Shown: piece by piece, positions 26,328 through 35,670 of the stretch | How the letters are laid out: every line of letters starts with the position of its first letter | How positions within the stretch are numbered: the stretch's first letter is position 1 | DNA from: DASXHD01 sp038239005 | GTDB lineage: Bacteria > Myxococcota_A > Polyangia > Polyangiales > Polyangiaceae | DNA: 64,000 bases | NCBI GenBank assembly: GCA_038239005.1 | Contig: JBBSFE010000012.1 | Coordinates: 20,613-84,612 of the forward strand | Direction: 5' to 3' | The notes under the pieces: generated by a model | Told to the model about the DNA's origin: nothing | The model's database searches: none | Seen by the model: the letters and a program-made list of their open reading frames with translations, nothing else | Made by a program: the position numbers and the translations under genes

Positions 26328-28262
26328 TCAGGTGCCGCCGACGATAACGAGAAACGCGGCCTCGTCGATGCATTGCGTACCGTATTTGCGCGCCTTTTCC
26401 GCTTTGCTCGAGCCCGAGCTTGGGTCGGCCATGATGAGGTAGTTGAGCTCTTTCGTAACGCCCGACAGAACGGTGCCGCCCTTCGCCTCGACCATGCCTT
26501 CGTATTCTTTGCGCGGTCGTGAGAGCGCGCCCGTGAAGCAAAACGTTTTTCCGGAAAGTGCGCCACCCGCGCTCGGCGCGACGGGCACGACGCCGACCTT
26601 CAAGAGTCGCGCGATCTCGGCTTTGCGCGCGGTGAGGCCGGCCGCCACGCTCTTCGCGCGGATGGCGCCCATGCCTTTGAGCTTGGCGAGCTCGTCGGCG
26701 CTCGCGGCTTGCACCTTCTCGAGCGTGTCGTAGCCGGAGCTCACGATGAGCTTCGCGGTCTCGAGGGCGAACTCGTCGATGCCGAGCGATGCGAGAAACA
26801 CCGGAAGCGTAAGAGGGAGCTTCGCGTGCAAATTGTCGAGCACCTTCTTGCCGATGATGGCGCCGCGGCGCTCGAGCTTGGCGATGTCGTCGACCTTGAG
26901 CTTGTAGAGATCGGCGGGCTCGTGAACGAGCTTCGCCTCGACGAGCTGCGCGATGATCTTCTCGCCCCACTCGTGGATGTCTTGCACGCCGACCCAGCGC
27001 TGGATGCGACCTTCGACGAGCGCGCGGCACTCGAGGTTGGTGCACACGAGGTACTCGCCGCGGCGCGTGAGCCCTTCCTTGCAGACTGCACACTTCGTCG
27101 GCGTGGGCGCGCGCTTGCCGTGCTTGACGACGACTTCTTCGAGGTGCGGGATGACGTCGTTGCGGCGCGAGACGAGCACTTCATCACCGATGGCGATATC
27201 GAGACGCTCGACGTTCGAGACGTTGTGCAGCACGACCGACTGCACGATGGCGCCGACGAGCTCGACGGGCGCGACCGTCGCGATGGGCGTGACGCGGCCC
27301 GTCGGGCCTGTGTCCCATTGGATGTCGAGCACCGTGCTGATCTTCGCCATCGAAGGGAATTTGTAGGCGATCGCGCCGCGGGGCCGGCCGCCGAGCTCGC
27401 CGAGGAGGTTCTCGGAGCGAACATCGTTGGCGCGTACGACGAGGCCGTCGATCTCGTAGTCGAGCGCGGCGCGTTTCTTTTTGGCGTACTCGCTTTGAAC
27501 TTTCAGGACGCCCGCGAGATCGGTGACGGCGAACGTCGGCACGATGAGACCGAAGCTCTCGAGGCGTTCGAATTTTTCTTTCTCGGTCTTGAACTCGACG
27601 TCGCCTTCGATGTCGTAAAACATGACCGAGAGAAACTCGCAGCCTTGGCCGTCGTAGCGCTTCGACGTGCCGGCGGCCTTGTTGCGCGGTGGGCTGTCGT
27701 AGCCGGGGAAGCCGCGCTTCATGTCGGAGAGCTTGAGGATGATTTCGCCGCGAATGGAGACGTCGATCGGCTCGGGCAATTTCGCGGGCACGCCTTGCAT
27801 GCGCTTCGCGTTCGGCGTGATGAGCTCGCCGATTTGGCCGTCGCCACGCGTGATCGCACTGACGAGCTTTCCTTTTTCGTAGTTCACCGCGAGCGAGAGA
27901 CCATCGAGCTTCTCGGTGACGAGGAGGTTCTTCGAGATCGGCGGCAGCTTGCTCTCTTGTCCGAGCTTTTCGCAGAGCGCGGCCCACGCGCGAAATTCTT
28001 CTTCGCTCACGACCTTGTTGAGCGAGCCCATCGGGATCGCGTGGCGCGCTTTTTCCCACTGCGTGACGACCTCGCCCTTGACGGGCGCCCCGACCGTTTT
28101 GAAAATCTCGTGCTCGGGATCGAGCGTGCGAAGCTCGTCTTCGAGTTGGTCATACGCCGCGTCGGAGACGAGCGGCTGGTCGTTGTAGTACGCGTTCTTG
28201 TACTGACGCAGCAGCTTCTCGAGCTCCGCGATGCGTGCCTTCGGCGATGTCTTCGTGGCCAT
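26328..28262 (-). CDS. ligA: NAD-dependent DNA ligase
   Basis: 644 residues. Domain Ia helices (YYNDQPLVSDAAYDQLEDEL, NAD binding) precede the adenylation domain with the nucleotide-accepting Lys118 in EKLDG and ITRGDGQIGE. The OB fold (TGPTGRVTPIATVAPVEL), a four-Cys zinc finger (CAVC...CTNLEC), helix-hairpin-helix repeats and a C-terminal BRCT domain (about 565-644; GKTFCFTGALSRPRKEYE) follow. It seals nicks using NAD. It is slightly shorter and more divergent than the usual 670-residue replicative LigA, so it could be an accessory ligase. Last gene of a three-gene minus operon. Confidence 0.9.
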   Translation of the reverse strand: MATKTSPKARIAELEKLLRQYKNAYYNDQPLVSDAAYDQLEDELRTLDPEHEIFKTVGAPVKGEVVTQWEKARHAIPMGSLNKVVSEEEFRAWAALCEKLGQESKLPPISKNLLVTEKLDGLSLAVNYEKGKLVSAITRGDGQIGELITPNAKRMQGVPAKLPEPIDVSIRGEIILKLSDMKRGFPGYDSPPRNKAAGTSKRYDGQGCEFLSVMFYDIEGDVEFKTEKEKFERLESFGLIVPTFAVTDLAGVLKVQSEYAKKKRAALDYEIDGLVVRANDVRSENLLGELGGRPRGAIAYKFPSMAKISTVLDIQWDTGPTGRVTPIATVAPVELVGAIVQSVVLHNVSNVERLDIAIGDEVLVSRRNDVIPHLEEVVVKHGKRAPTPTKCAVCKEGLTRRGEYLVCTNLECRALVEGRIQRWVGVQDIHEWGEKIIAQLVEAKLVHEPADLYKLKVDDIAKLERRGAIIGKKVLDNLHAKLPLTLPVFLASLGIDEFALETAKLIVSSGYDTLEKVQAASADELAKLKGMGAIRAKSVAAGLTARKAEIARLLKVGVVPVAPSAGGALSGKTFCFTGALSRPRKEYEGMVEAKGGTVLSGVTKELNYLIMADPSSGSSKAEKARKYGTQCIDEAAFLVIVGGT

Positions 28263-28274
28263 GGGCGGCCGATG

Positions 28275-28685
28275 TTAGCGGGATTTATGGAAGCCGAGGA
28301 GCCACGCGATCGACGCTGCAATCGTAGGGAGAACGACGAAGATTTGCAGGGCGACGAACACGCCGTCGTTGGCGGCGTGACCTTGGACGTCGATGCCTTT
28401 GACGAAGAGCGTCGCCTTCACGGCGGTGATGAGCCAGTTCGCGTAGGACGAAACGATGAACACGATGGCGAGGCGGCGCTTGCCAACCTCACCATACGAA
28501 AGCATCGGTAGCGTCCAGCCGAGCACACCCAGAAGGAACGTGCCCATGAGCGCGTTGAGGTGCGACGCGAGCGCCGCGCCGCCGTCAGCGTGGATGTGTC
28601 CCGTCATGGCTGCTGCGGCGTAGATGCCGGTCAGCAGCGCGATCAACGTCAAGCACGCAGCAGAGAATCCGAGCGTGCGCTCCAT
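28275..28685 (-). CDS. Four-helix membrane protein resembling styrene-oxide isomerase / hydroxylaminobenzene mutase
   Basis: 136 residues with four hydrophobic segments. HLNALMGTFLLGVLGWTLPM and KRRLAIVFIVSSYANWLIT resemble the conserved H...N...LP and W/YxNW blocks of styrene-oxide isomerase and hydroxylaminobenzene mutase, small haem-dependent membrane isomerases. The match is by eye and moderate. The gene lies 15 bp after the knottin-like gene and 12 bp before ligA, so all three are probably one transcript. Confidence 0.55.
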   Translation of the reverse strand: MERTLGFSAACLTLIALLTGIYAAAAMTGHIHADGGAALASHLNALMGTFLLGVLGWTLPMLSYGEVGKRRLAIVFIVSSYANWLITAVKATLFVKGIDVQGHAANDGVFVALQIFVVLPTIAASIAWLLGFHKSR

Positions 28686-28700
28686 TGTCGAACGGCGTGG

Positions 28701-28886
28701 CTACTTGCAGTTGCCGTGCACGCACGAACCGGAGCAGCAGTTCCGGTCGACGCTGCACGAGCGACCGGGATCGCTGCAGAGAGGAACGGGCTTGTTCGGA
28801 TCGGGCTCGTCAGCGCGAGCGGTGGTCGCGCCGATGCAAAGAGCAACGAGGGCAAGAGACAGCACGAACTGGATGGTGCGCTTCAT
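28701..28886 (-). CDS. Small secreted Cys-rich (knottin-like) peptide
   Basis: 61 residues. A signal peptide (RTIQFVLSLALVALCIGA, ending near ARA-D at about 25) leads to a mature peptide of about 36 residues. The six cysteines after the signal are spaced C-x6-C-x5-CC-x3-C-x4-C, the pattern of inhibitor cystine knots, ending one residue before the stop. Mature peptides of this kind are very stable and act as inhibitors, toxins or binders outside the cell. It is the first gene of an operon with an isomerase-like membrane protein and ligA, and is divergent from the AAA regulator. Confidence 0.7.
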   Translation of the reverse strand: MKRTIQFVLSLALVALCIGATTARADEPDPNKPVPLCSDPGRSCSVDRNCCSGSCVHGNCK

Positions 28887-28933
28887 GTCTCAACGATACA
28901 TCCGAAAGTGAGTTTCGCGTAGACTTGTAGATC

Positions 28934-31900
28934 ATGATCGCGTCCGATCCTTTCGTCGGCCGCGATCGCGAGGTCGAAATCGTCGAGCGATACCTCGACG
29001 ACGCCCGACTGCGCATGGGTCGCGTCGTGCTCGTGTCAGGTGAAGCTGGCATCGGCAAGACGCGCCTCGCCGACGAGCTCGGGCGACGCGCCGAGGCCGC
29101 CGGTTGGGTGACCGCATGGGGTCGCTCGTGGGAAGGCGAGGGAACGCCCGCGTACTGGCCTTGGCTTCAAGCGCTGCGTTCGCTGCGAACCAAGGCGCCG
29201 GCGCGTTTTGACGAAGCGCTCGCGACAACGCCGGAGCTTTCAGTGCTCCTCACGCCGAACCGGGACGCGCAACCGGCCGATCCAGAGCAAGCGCGCTTTC
29301 GTTTGTTCGATGCCGTGGGGCAGCTTGCTCGAAGCGTGTCCGATGACGCGCCGCTGCTGCTCGTGCTCGACGACTTGCACGCAGCGGATCTCGCATCGCT
29401 CCTCATGCTTCGCTTTGTCGCACGCGATCTCCATGGCGCGCGCATCGTCATCATCGGTACGACGCGCGACGCAACGTTCGGCGCCGACGACGCGGTATCG
29501 AACGTGCTCGCGAAGGTCGCGCGAGAGGCAGCGCATGTTCCGCTCGGGCGACTCGGGCGCGACGATCTCTTGCGATGGGTGAATGCGTCGGCGCCGAATC
29601 TCGCGTCGAAGGTCGACGTTGTGTTCTCGACGTCCGAAGGAAACCCGCTCTACGTGCACGAGCTTTGTGCGGCGGCGCAGAAATATCCCGATGCGCCGAT
29701 CACGGCGCAAATGCCCCTTGGAATTCGTGAAGCCATTCGTGGTCACCTCGGCGCGCTTTCGGAGGCTGCGCTCCACCTGCTCGAGACGGCCGCGGTGATC
29801 GGGCGAGACTTTTCGGTCGTCACGCTCGAGAGCATCGCGCCGGGCAAAGACGCGCGCGCGCACGTCGCAGCGTCGGTGCTCGCAGGTGTCGTCGCCGACA
29901 TCGGTGAAAATCGCATGCGCTTCTCACACGTGCTCTTGCGCGACGAGCTCTACGTGCGTGCAGGACCACGACGCGGCGATGTGCATTGCGCGCTTGCGTC
30001 GCTCATGGCCTCGCAACCCGCGGTCGCTGCGCAACATTGGATCCTCGGCGCGCGCGCCGACAACGCAGAGACGGTCGCACACGCAGTGCTCATCGCGATG
30101 CGTGACGATCGCGCGCGCTACGCATTCGAAGATGCAGCCGAGCTGGGCGAGCGAGCGATCGCCGTCACCGAGCCGCACCTCGGACATCGCGATCGCGGCT
30201 CCATGTGGCTCGCCATCGCCGAAGCGTGGACGCTCGCAGGAAACGCGGATCGCGCACAAAAAGCGTGCTCCCGTGCGATCAACAGCGCGGAGCAATCGGA
30301 CGACGGAGAGCTTCTCGCACGCGCGGCGCTCGTCGCCGCGGACGAGCTCACGATGAATCGTCGCGAGCCCATCATCGCGCTCTTGAAGCGCGCGAACGCC
30401 GCACTCGACGCGCGCGACTCACCGGTGCGCGTGGAGCTCATGTCGCGCCTTGCTGCGTCGCTCGCTCCGCCCCTTCCGCAGGAGCGAGAAGAGATTGCGC
30501 TCTGGCGCGCCGAGAGCATTGCGATGGCGCGCAGGCTCGGTGACGAGCAGACGCTCTTCGCGGCTCTCCGATTCAGCACCGTGGCGTTTCCCGAATCCGT
30601 CGCGGCCGAAGAGCGTTTGCGAGTGAACAGCGAATCGATCGCGCTCGCGACGAAGCTCGGTCGCGTTTCACAAGTTGCGCAGATGCTCGCACCACAAGTC
30701 GCGTGGCACCTCGAGCTGGGCGATGCCGCCTCTGCTGCGCGCGAAGCCGACAACGCCGAAGAGCTTTTGTCGCGCCTCCCTCAACCGCACTACCGTTGGC
30801 GGGTGCCGCTGATGCGGTCGATGCTCGCATCGCTCGCGGGTCGTTTTGCCGAGGCCGATGCGCAAAGTCGCGCGGCGTTGAAAATCGCCCGAGACCATGG
30901 TGTGCACGAAGCGATGGTCATGTTCTCGGTGCAGCGTTTCGCTTCCGGTTTCGTGCGCGGGGACGGCGACGGTCTCGCCGAGTTCGACGAGCTGACGTCG
31001 ACCGCGCTTGCGCCCAACCCGCTCACCGCGATGTTTCGCGCGCTACCCGATGCGCTCCTTGGTCGCACGGAAGGCGCACGCGCCGCGCTCGACAAAGCGC
31101 GCGCCTCCGACACGAATGCGATTCCCGGCGTGTTTGCCCTCGCATGGGCGTGTGCCCACGCCGGCATCACCGAGCACGCGCAATTTTTCTACGACACCGT
31201 GGCGGCGCGACACGCGCGCGACAACATGCTCTTCGGGCCTGGCGCGGTCGTCACGATGGGTCCGAAGGAGCTCCTCCTCGGCCGCCTCGCGGCGATGTTC
31301 GGAGAGCACCAACGAGCGATCGCGCACTTCGAGAGAGCGCACGCGTTTGCGCGTCGCATCCAATCGCCGCCATTCATCGCTCACGCGGAGCTAGGTCTCG
31401 CGCAATCGCTCGAGAAGGAGAGCGCGGCCAAGGCGCGGCCACATGCCGATGCGGCGCTCGCAATTGCGAACGAGCTCGGCATGCGCCTCGTGGGAGAGCG
31501 AGCGAGCGCGATCGTTTCGGCATCGCGCGCGCCTGCCGCTGCACGCGCGGAGCCCACGCGACTCACACTCGAGCACGCCGGCGAGATGTGGACGCTCGCA
31601 TCGCCCGCCGCCACGGTGCTCCTCAAGGATGCCAAAGGCCTCGCCTACCTCGATGCGCTCGTTCGCGCACCGCATCGCGAGATCCACGCACTCGAGCTCG
31701 CGGGCGCCGACGATCTCGGGGACGCAGGTCCGATGATCGACGACCGCGCGAAGCAAGCGTATCGCGCACGTGTCGAATCGATGCGCGTCGCCATCGACGA
31801 AGCGACACGGAACGGCGACACCGGCCGCGCAACACAAGCACGCGAAGAGCTCGACGCCATCGCCGCAGAGCTCGCCCGCGCCGTGGGCCTCGGAGGCCGC

Positions 31901-32068
31901 GTGCGCCGCTCGGGTTCGGCCGCCGAGCGCGCGCGCATCAACGTGCAGCGCCGCCTCCGCGACGTCATCAAACGCGTTCAGGAGCAAAATGAATCTCTCG
32001 GCCGCCACCTCGAATCGAGCGTGAAAACAGGCCTTTTCTGCGTGTACGCGCCCACTTTGCTCGATTGA
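28934..32068 (+). CDS. Large AAA-type ATPase with TPR-like repeats (LuxR/MalT-class signalling protein without HTH)
   Basis: 1044 residues. FVGRDREVEIVERYL (about 7-21) opens the ATPase; Walker A is GEAGIGKTR and Walker B LLLVLDDLHAAD. Residues about 350-850 are helical TPR-like repeats typical of STAND ATPases. The C-terminal 170 residues (HREIHALELAGADD, KQAYRARVESMRVAIDEA, REELDAIAAELARAVGLGGR, RHLESSVKTGLFCVYAP) form a conserved module seen at the end of many myxobacterial and actinobacterial AAA/TPR proteins. No DNA-binding helix-turn-helix is visible. The signal and output are unknown. Confidence 0.8.
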   Translation: MIASDPFVGRDREVEIVERYLDDARLRMGRVVLVSGEAGIGKTRLADELGRRAEAAGWVTAWGRSWEGEGTPAYWPWLQALRSLRTKAPARFDEALATTPELSVLLTPNRDAQPADPEQARFRLFDAVGQLARSVSDDAPLLLVLDDLHAADLASLLMLRFVARDLHGARIVIIGTTRDATFGADDAVSNVLAKVAREAAHVPLGRLGRDDLLRWVNASAPNLASKVDVVFSTSEGNPLYVHELCAAAQKYPDAPITAQMPLGIREAIRGHLGALSEAALHLLETAAVIGRDFSVVTLESIAPGKDARAHVAASVLAGVVADIGENRMRFSHVLLRDELYVRAGPRRGDVHCALASLMASQPAVAAQHWILGARADNAETVAHAVLIAMRDDRARYAFEDAAELGERAIAVTEPHLGHRDRGSMWLAIAEAWTLAGNADRAQKACSRAINSAEQSDDGELLARAALVAADELTMNRREPIIALLKRANAALDARDSPVRVELMSRLAASLAPPLPQEREEIALWRAESIAMARRLGDEQTLFAALRFSTVAFPESVAAEERLRVNSESIALATKLGRVSQVAQMLAPQVAWHLELGDAASAAREADNAEELLSRLPQPHYRWRVPLMRSMLASLAGRFAEADAQSRAALKIARDHGVHEAMVMFSVQRFASGFVRGDGDGLAEFDELTSTALAPNPLTAMFRALPDALLGRTEGARAALDKARASDTNAIPGVFALAWACAHAGITEHAQFFYDTVAARHARDNMLFGPGAVVTMGPKELLLGRLAAMFGEHQRAIAHFERAHAFARRIQSPPFIAHAELGLAQSLEKESAAKARPHADAALAIANELGMRLVGERASAIVSASRAPAAARAEPTRLTLEHAGEMWTLASPAATVLLKDAKGLAYLDALVRAPHREIHALELAGADDLGDAGPMIDDRAKQAYRARVESMRVAIDEATRNGDTGRATQAREELDAIAAELARAVGLGGRVRRSGSAAERARINVQRRLRDVIKRVQEQNESLGRHLESSVKTGLFCVYAPTLLD

Positions 32069-32075
32069 ACGAATT

Positions 32076-32092
32076 GTTCCGTCGGACGGAAC
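32076..32092. promoter_or_regulatory. Candidate operator upstream of the cytochrome c unit
   Basis: GTTCCGTCGGACGGAAC is a perfect palindrome with 8-bp arms around one central base. It lies 8 bp after the AAA gene stop and 29 bp before the next start. No T-run follows, so an operator for a dimeric repressor is more likely than a terminator. Confidence 0.5.
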
Positions 32093-32120
32093 GCCTCCTT
32101 GTCGAAAGTGAGGGCCGAAC

Positions 32121-32411
32121 ATGCATGCACTCGTTGGCGTCTTCGATATGGACCGCGCGCTCTTCACCGAGCAGGTCAAAACACTCAAAGAACGGATCGT
32201 CCCGATGGTGAGTCAGTCGCCCGGATTCGTCGCCGGCTACTGGAGCTACGACCGCGAAAAGGCGAAGAGCCATTCGTTGATCGTGCTCACGGACGAAGCG
32301 ACTGCGCTCCGATTTTCCGAGCAAGTGCGCACGAACACGGCGCAGTCGAAGAGTGGCGTGACCGTGGAGTCGCTCACGGTCGTGGAAGTTCTCGCAGAAG
32401 CGAGGAAGTAG
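32121..32411 (+). CDS. Small dimeric alpha/beta-barrel-like protein
   Basis: 96 residues. ERIVPMVSQSPGFVAGYWSY and SHSLIVLTDEATALRFSEQV fit the two-layer ferredoxin-like pattern of small monooxygenase-type (ABM) proteins in which a helix ending in SPGFVxGxW packs on a sheet. No catalytic residues can be assigned. Its stop codon directly abuts the cytochrome c start (TAG then ATG), so the two are co-expressed. Confidence 0.6.
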   Translation: MHALVGVFDMDRALFTEQVKTLKERIVPMVSQSPGFVAGYWSYDREKAKSHSLIVLTDEATALRFSEQVRTNTAQSKSGVTVESLTVVEVLAEARK

Positions 32412-33440
32412 ATGCGCGCGCGCCGCGCCGCGAAGCTCGTCGGCAAGGTCGCGCTGGGTGTGCTGGGTCTCGTCGCTGTCGCTGTCGGCGGCGGGATCTC
32501 GTACGTCACGCTCGCGAAACCCAATGCGCGTCCGCCATCGCTCGAGGTTGTCGAGCGCACACCCGAGAGGCTCGCGCGTGGAACGTATCTCGTGGAGCAC
32601 TTGCTGCCGTGCATGCATTGCCACTCGGAGCACGACGTCACGCGGTTCGACGCGCCCATCATCAACGGTGCCGGCTCGGGTGGCTTCGTCTTCAATCGCA
32701 CGCTCGGACTGCCTGGCGTCGTTCAACCGCCGAACATCACGCCCGACGTCGAGACTGGCGTGGGCTCGTTCACCGACGGTGAGCTGATGCGCGCCATTCG
32801 TGAAGGCATCGGCAAGGACGGGCGCGCCCTCTTTCCGATGATGACGTACAGCGACTTCAAAACGATGAGCGACGAAGATCTTCGCGCAGTCATCGTTTAC
32901 CTGCGTGCGCTCCCGCCCGTGAAAAAACACACGGCGCGCATCGAGCTCGATTTTCCGGTGAACCTCTTCATCCGTCTCGTTCCAGCGCCCGTCGTCGACC
33001 CCGTGGCCGCACCGGACGATGCGAGGGAGCACATCGCGTATGGCGGCTACCTCGTGAGGCTCGCGGGTTGTCACGGCTGCCACACGGCCATCGACGGGCA
33101 CGGCCAGTCCGTGAAGGGGCGTGATTTTGCGGGCGGGCGCGCGTTCCCGATGACGTGGCAAGACGGCAAGCTTGGGCCACGCGTCGTGACGGCGAACATC
33201 ACGCCGGACCCAACGGGCTACTTCGGGCACACCACGAAGGCCGTTTGGATCGCGCGCGTGCGAACGTACGCGGGCATGAGAGACAATCGCCCAACGATGG
33301 CGCCCGGCACGAACACGCTCATGCCGTGGATTGCATTCTCTGGTCTGAGCGAGAGCGCTCTCGGCGCCATTTACGACTACATGCAGACCGTGAAGCCCAT
33401 CAACGCCGTCGTCGATTCATTTCCAGACGCGACGCGGTGA
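32412..33440 (+). CDS. Dihaem cytochrome c, membrane-anchored
   Basis: 342 residues. The N-terminus has a basic stretch and one membrane helix (VALGVLGLVAVAVGGGISYV). Two CxxCH haem c sites are present: CMHCH at 67-71 and CHGCH at 220-224, each in its own cytochrome domain; QPPNITPDVETGVGSFTDGE and TANITPDPTGYFGHTTK repeat the same loop, pointing to an internal duplication. Such proteins pass electrons in the periplasm, often from alcohol or aldehyde dehydrogenases; no partner enzyme is adjacent. Convergent with the MFS gene, 6 bp apart. Confidence 0.85.
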   Translation: MRARRAAKLVGKVALGVLGLVAVAVGGGISYVTLAKPNARPPSLEVVERTPERLARGTYLVEHLLPCMHCHSEHDVTRFDAPIINGAGSGGFVFNRTLGLPGVVQPPNITPDVETGVGSFTDGELMRAIREGIGKDGRALFPMMTYSDFKTMSDEDLRAVIVYLRALPPVKKHTARIELDFPVNLFIRLVPAPVVDPVAAPDDAREHIAYGGYLVRLAGCHGCHTAIDGHGQSVKGRDFAGGRAFPMTWQDGKLGPRVVTANITPDPTGYFGHTTKAVWIARVRTYAGMRDNRPTMAPGTNTLMPWIAFSGLSESALGAIYDYMQTVKPINAVVDSFPDATR

Positions 33441-33446
33441 CGCGCG

Positions 33447-34661
33447 TCAGCGGATCTTCGCGAACACACGCAGCGCGAGCGCGAGGCCGAGCAAGTCGAA
33501 GCACGCGGCAACGAAGAACGCGGAGCCCGCGATGTGCGGATGCGCGTTTTCGGGGCCAAAGCGGCCGAGCAGCGCGGTGCCAATGAGGGGGCCAATGATC
33601 GCCGCGAGCCCGCCGACGCTGTTGACCGAACCTTGCAGCTCGCCTTGCTCGGTCGCGCCGACCTCCTTCGTGATGATGGCTTGTGTCGCTGGGCCGGCGA
33701 TGCCGCCGAGCGCGAACGGAAACACGATGACGTAAACCATCCATCCCCGCGTCGCGAGGCCGAACGCAATGTGACCGATGACCGCGAACGCCATGCCGAC
33801 GATGAGTGCGCGCCTTTGGCCAAGCCGCGGCAAGATCGATCGAATGCCGAGCCCTTGCACGAGCGCCGTCGCGACGCCGACCATCATGAGCGAGATGCCG
33901 ACGTTGCGGAGTGTCCAACCAAACCGCTCTTGCATGTCGAGCGCCCAGACGCTTTGGAGCATCCACTGCGCGATGAAGGCGCAGAAAATCGTTCCCGTGA
34001 GGCCGAGTACGATCGGATGCTTGGCGAGACTCTTCAGCGCACCGAACGGGTTCGAGCGCTGCATGGAAAACGCGCGACGATCACTTTTCGCGAGCGACTC
34101 GGGCAACACGAAAAGCCCGTAGACGAAGTTGAGGAGATTGAGCCCGGCCGCCACGAAGTACGGAACGCGCAAACCGTAGTCACCGAGCGTTCCCCCGAGC
34201 GCCGGGCCGAGGATGAATCCGAAACCGAACGCCGCGCCAACGAGCCCAAAGCTTGCCGCGCGTTTCTCCGGCGGCGTGACGTCTGCGACGTATGCGTTGG
34301 CCGCAGAGAAGCTCGCGCCGGTAATGCCCGCGATGACGCGACCGACGAACAACCACGAAAGCGCAGGCGCGAGCGCGCTGAGCAAATAAGCAGCCGCGGC
34401 GCCGAGCAGTGATGTGAGGAGCACGCTGCGGCGTCCGAATTGATCGCTGAGCCCGCCAATGATCGTGGCGAACAAGAACTGCATGAGCGAGTAGACCGAG
34501 ACGAGAAGCCCGAAGTAGTGCGACGCCGCCGATAGATCGCCCCCGAGAAAGCTCGCGACGAGGCGCGGCGCGACCGGAATGATGAGCCCGATACCCAGCG
34601 AATCGAGCAAGACGGTAACGAGGATGAACGGGATGCTCCCTCGCCGCGTACGCTCCATCAC
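33447..34661 (-). CDS. MFS efflux transporter, TetA-like
   Basis: 404 residues with 12 membrane segments. PFILVTVLLDSLGIGLIIPV is the TetA-type first helix with the conserved Asp; GGLSDQFGRRSVLL is MFS motif A; ANAYVADVTPPEKRAASFG matches the tetracycline/multidrug exporter group. It likely exports a small hydrophobic compound by proton antiport. Substrate cannot be told. A 163-bp gap separates it from the divergent Cys-rich lipoprotein gene. Confidence 0.85.
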   Translation of the reverse strand: MMERTRRGSIPFILVTVLLDSLGIGLIIPVAPRLVASFLGGDLSAASHYFGLLVSVYSLMQFLFATIIGGLSDQFGRRSVLLTSLLGAAAAYLLSALAPALSWLFVGRVIAGITGASFSAANAYVADVTPPEKRAASFGLVGAAFGFGFILGPALGGTLGDYGLRVPYFVAAGLNLLNFVYGLFVLPESLAKSDRRAFSMQRSNPFGALKSLAKHPIVLGLTGTIFCAFIAQWMLQSVWALDMQERFGWTLRNVGISLMMVGVATALVQGLGIRSILPRLGQRRALIVGMAFAVIGHIAFGLATRGWMVYVIVFPFALGGIAGPATQAIITKEVGATEQGELQGSVNSVGGLAAIIGPLIGTALLGRFGPENAHPHIAGSAFFVAACFDLLGLALALRVFAKIR

Positions 34662-34824
34662 CGAAGCGTTCTACTACGGCTATGATCGCCCTCGGCCGCG
34701 CAAAATCCTTCGCGACGCAGCCCGAGGGTGACAGCGCAGTCTCTCCGCGGCACAGGTTGCGCCACGTGAAACCGCGGAAAACGCGGCGAAAACGCGTGGC
34801 ATCCGAGTTGCTCTACGTCGGACC

Positions 34825-35478
34825 ATGATGCGCTATCTCTTGCTGGGTTTCGTGGCGCTTTGCGCCGCGTGTGGTGGAAAATCGGACGACACGCTCGGCG
34901 ACGGAGGCACCGAAGGCGGCGATGAGTGCGCGTGCATCGACGCCGGTCCCAACAAAGAGTGCCCTGCGGTGGCACCCGCGAGCAACAGCGCGTGCGCACG
35001 CGACGGTCTTCAGTGCGAATACGGATCGGACCGGCGCTGGACATGCAACGACATCGCGGTGTGCGGGAGCGGCCAGTGGGAGCGCCTGAAAAACGGCGAC
35101 GTCGCATGCCCAACGCCAACGCAAAATCCGAAAGGGTGCCCCTCGACGCGTGGCGCGGTCTCGCAAGGCGCGCAATGTTCCGATCTCGGCTTGAGCTGCG
35201 ACTACTCGACGTCGACATCCACGGATTGGTGCTCGTGCTCGTATATGGGCGGCCCTCCGCTCCTAGACGGCGGCTCGTATTCCACGTGGTACTGCACGAA
35301 CCCTCCCGAAACGGGATGCCCGCTCGCGCGCCCGACGATCGGCTCGCACTGCTCGCAACCCGACCTCAACTGCAACTACGACGTGTGCGGCGTGCCGAGC
35401 GGCCTTGCGGTCCAATGCAACACGAGCACGCTCACGTGGACCGAGGGCTACGGCGACCTCTGCGCCGGCGCCAACTAA
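34825..35478 (+). CDS. Cys-rich secreted lipoprotein
   Basis: 217 residues. LLGFVALCAACGG gives a lipobox at the end of a short signal. The mature part has about 18 Cys in repeating blocks (CPAVAPASNSACARDGLQCEY, then similar SQGAQCSDLGLSCDY and IGSHCSQPDLNCNY), so at least three copies of a small disulfide-rich unit are present. Probably surface-exposed; function unknown. Its stop codon directly abuts the stop of the convergent small membrane gene. Confidence 0.7.
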   Translation: MMRYLLLGFVALCAACGGKSDDTLGDGGTEGGDECACIDAGPNKECPAVAPASNSACARDGLQCEYGSDRRWTCNDIAVCGSGQWERLKNGDVACPTPTQNPKGCPSTRGAVSQGAQCSDLGLSCDYSTSTSTDWCSCSYMGGPPLLDGGSYSTWYCTNPPETGCPLARPTIGSHCSQPDLNCNYDVCGVPSGLAVQCNTSTLTWTEGYGDLCAGAN

Positions 35479-35670
35479 TTAGCGAAGCAAGATCAAATCG
35501 GCTTTTGCGGCGGCCCAAAGCAAGTAAGCCGCGGCGAAGGCGAGGGCGCTCGCGGGAACGAGGCGGCGCTCCCACACGCTGAGCCCTGATTCGTGGCCGA
35601 TGTGTGCGCGCGCTGCAGCGCGGATGCGATCCACGTTTTCCGGTTTCATGTCGACTTCGCTCAGTTTCAT
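35479..35670 (-). CDS. Tiny membrane protein coupled to an ECF sigma factor (candidate anti-sigma)
   Basis: 63 residues from ATG 35670, overlapping the sigma factor stop (ATGA). Residues 1-38 are charged and soluble; RRLVPASALAFAAAYLLWAAA is one membrane helix near the C-terminus. A gene coupled directly to an ECF sigma factor is often its anti-sigma factor, and the topology (cytoplasmic head, one helix) fits, but the head is far shorter than known anti-sigma domains and lacks a zinc HxxxCxxC motif. Confidence 0.6.
   Translation of the reverse strand: MKLSEVDMKPENVDRIRAAARAHIGHESGLSVWERRLVPASALAFAAAYLLWAAAKADLILLR

Noticed and set aside
26709..28511. 600-codon open frame opposite ligA
   Set aside because: It is the complement of ligA with an Asp/Glu/Arg/Leu-rich shadow composition and no domain.
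34662..34824. Short repeats of GAAAACGCG type between the MFS and lipoprotein genes
   Set aside because: Too short and irregular to call an operator or CRISPR-like array.
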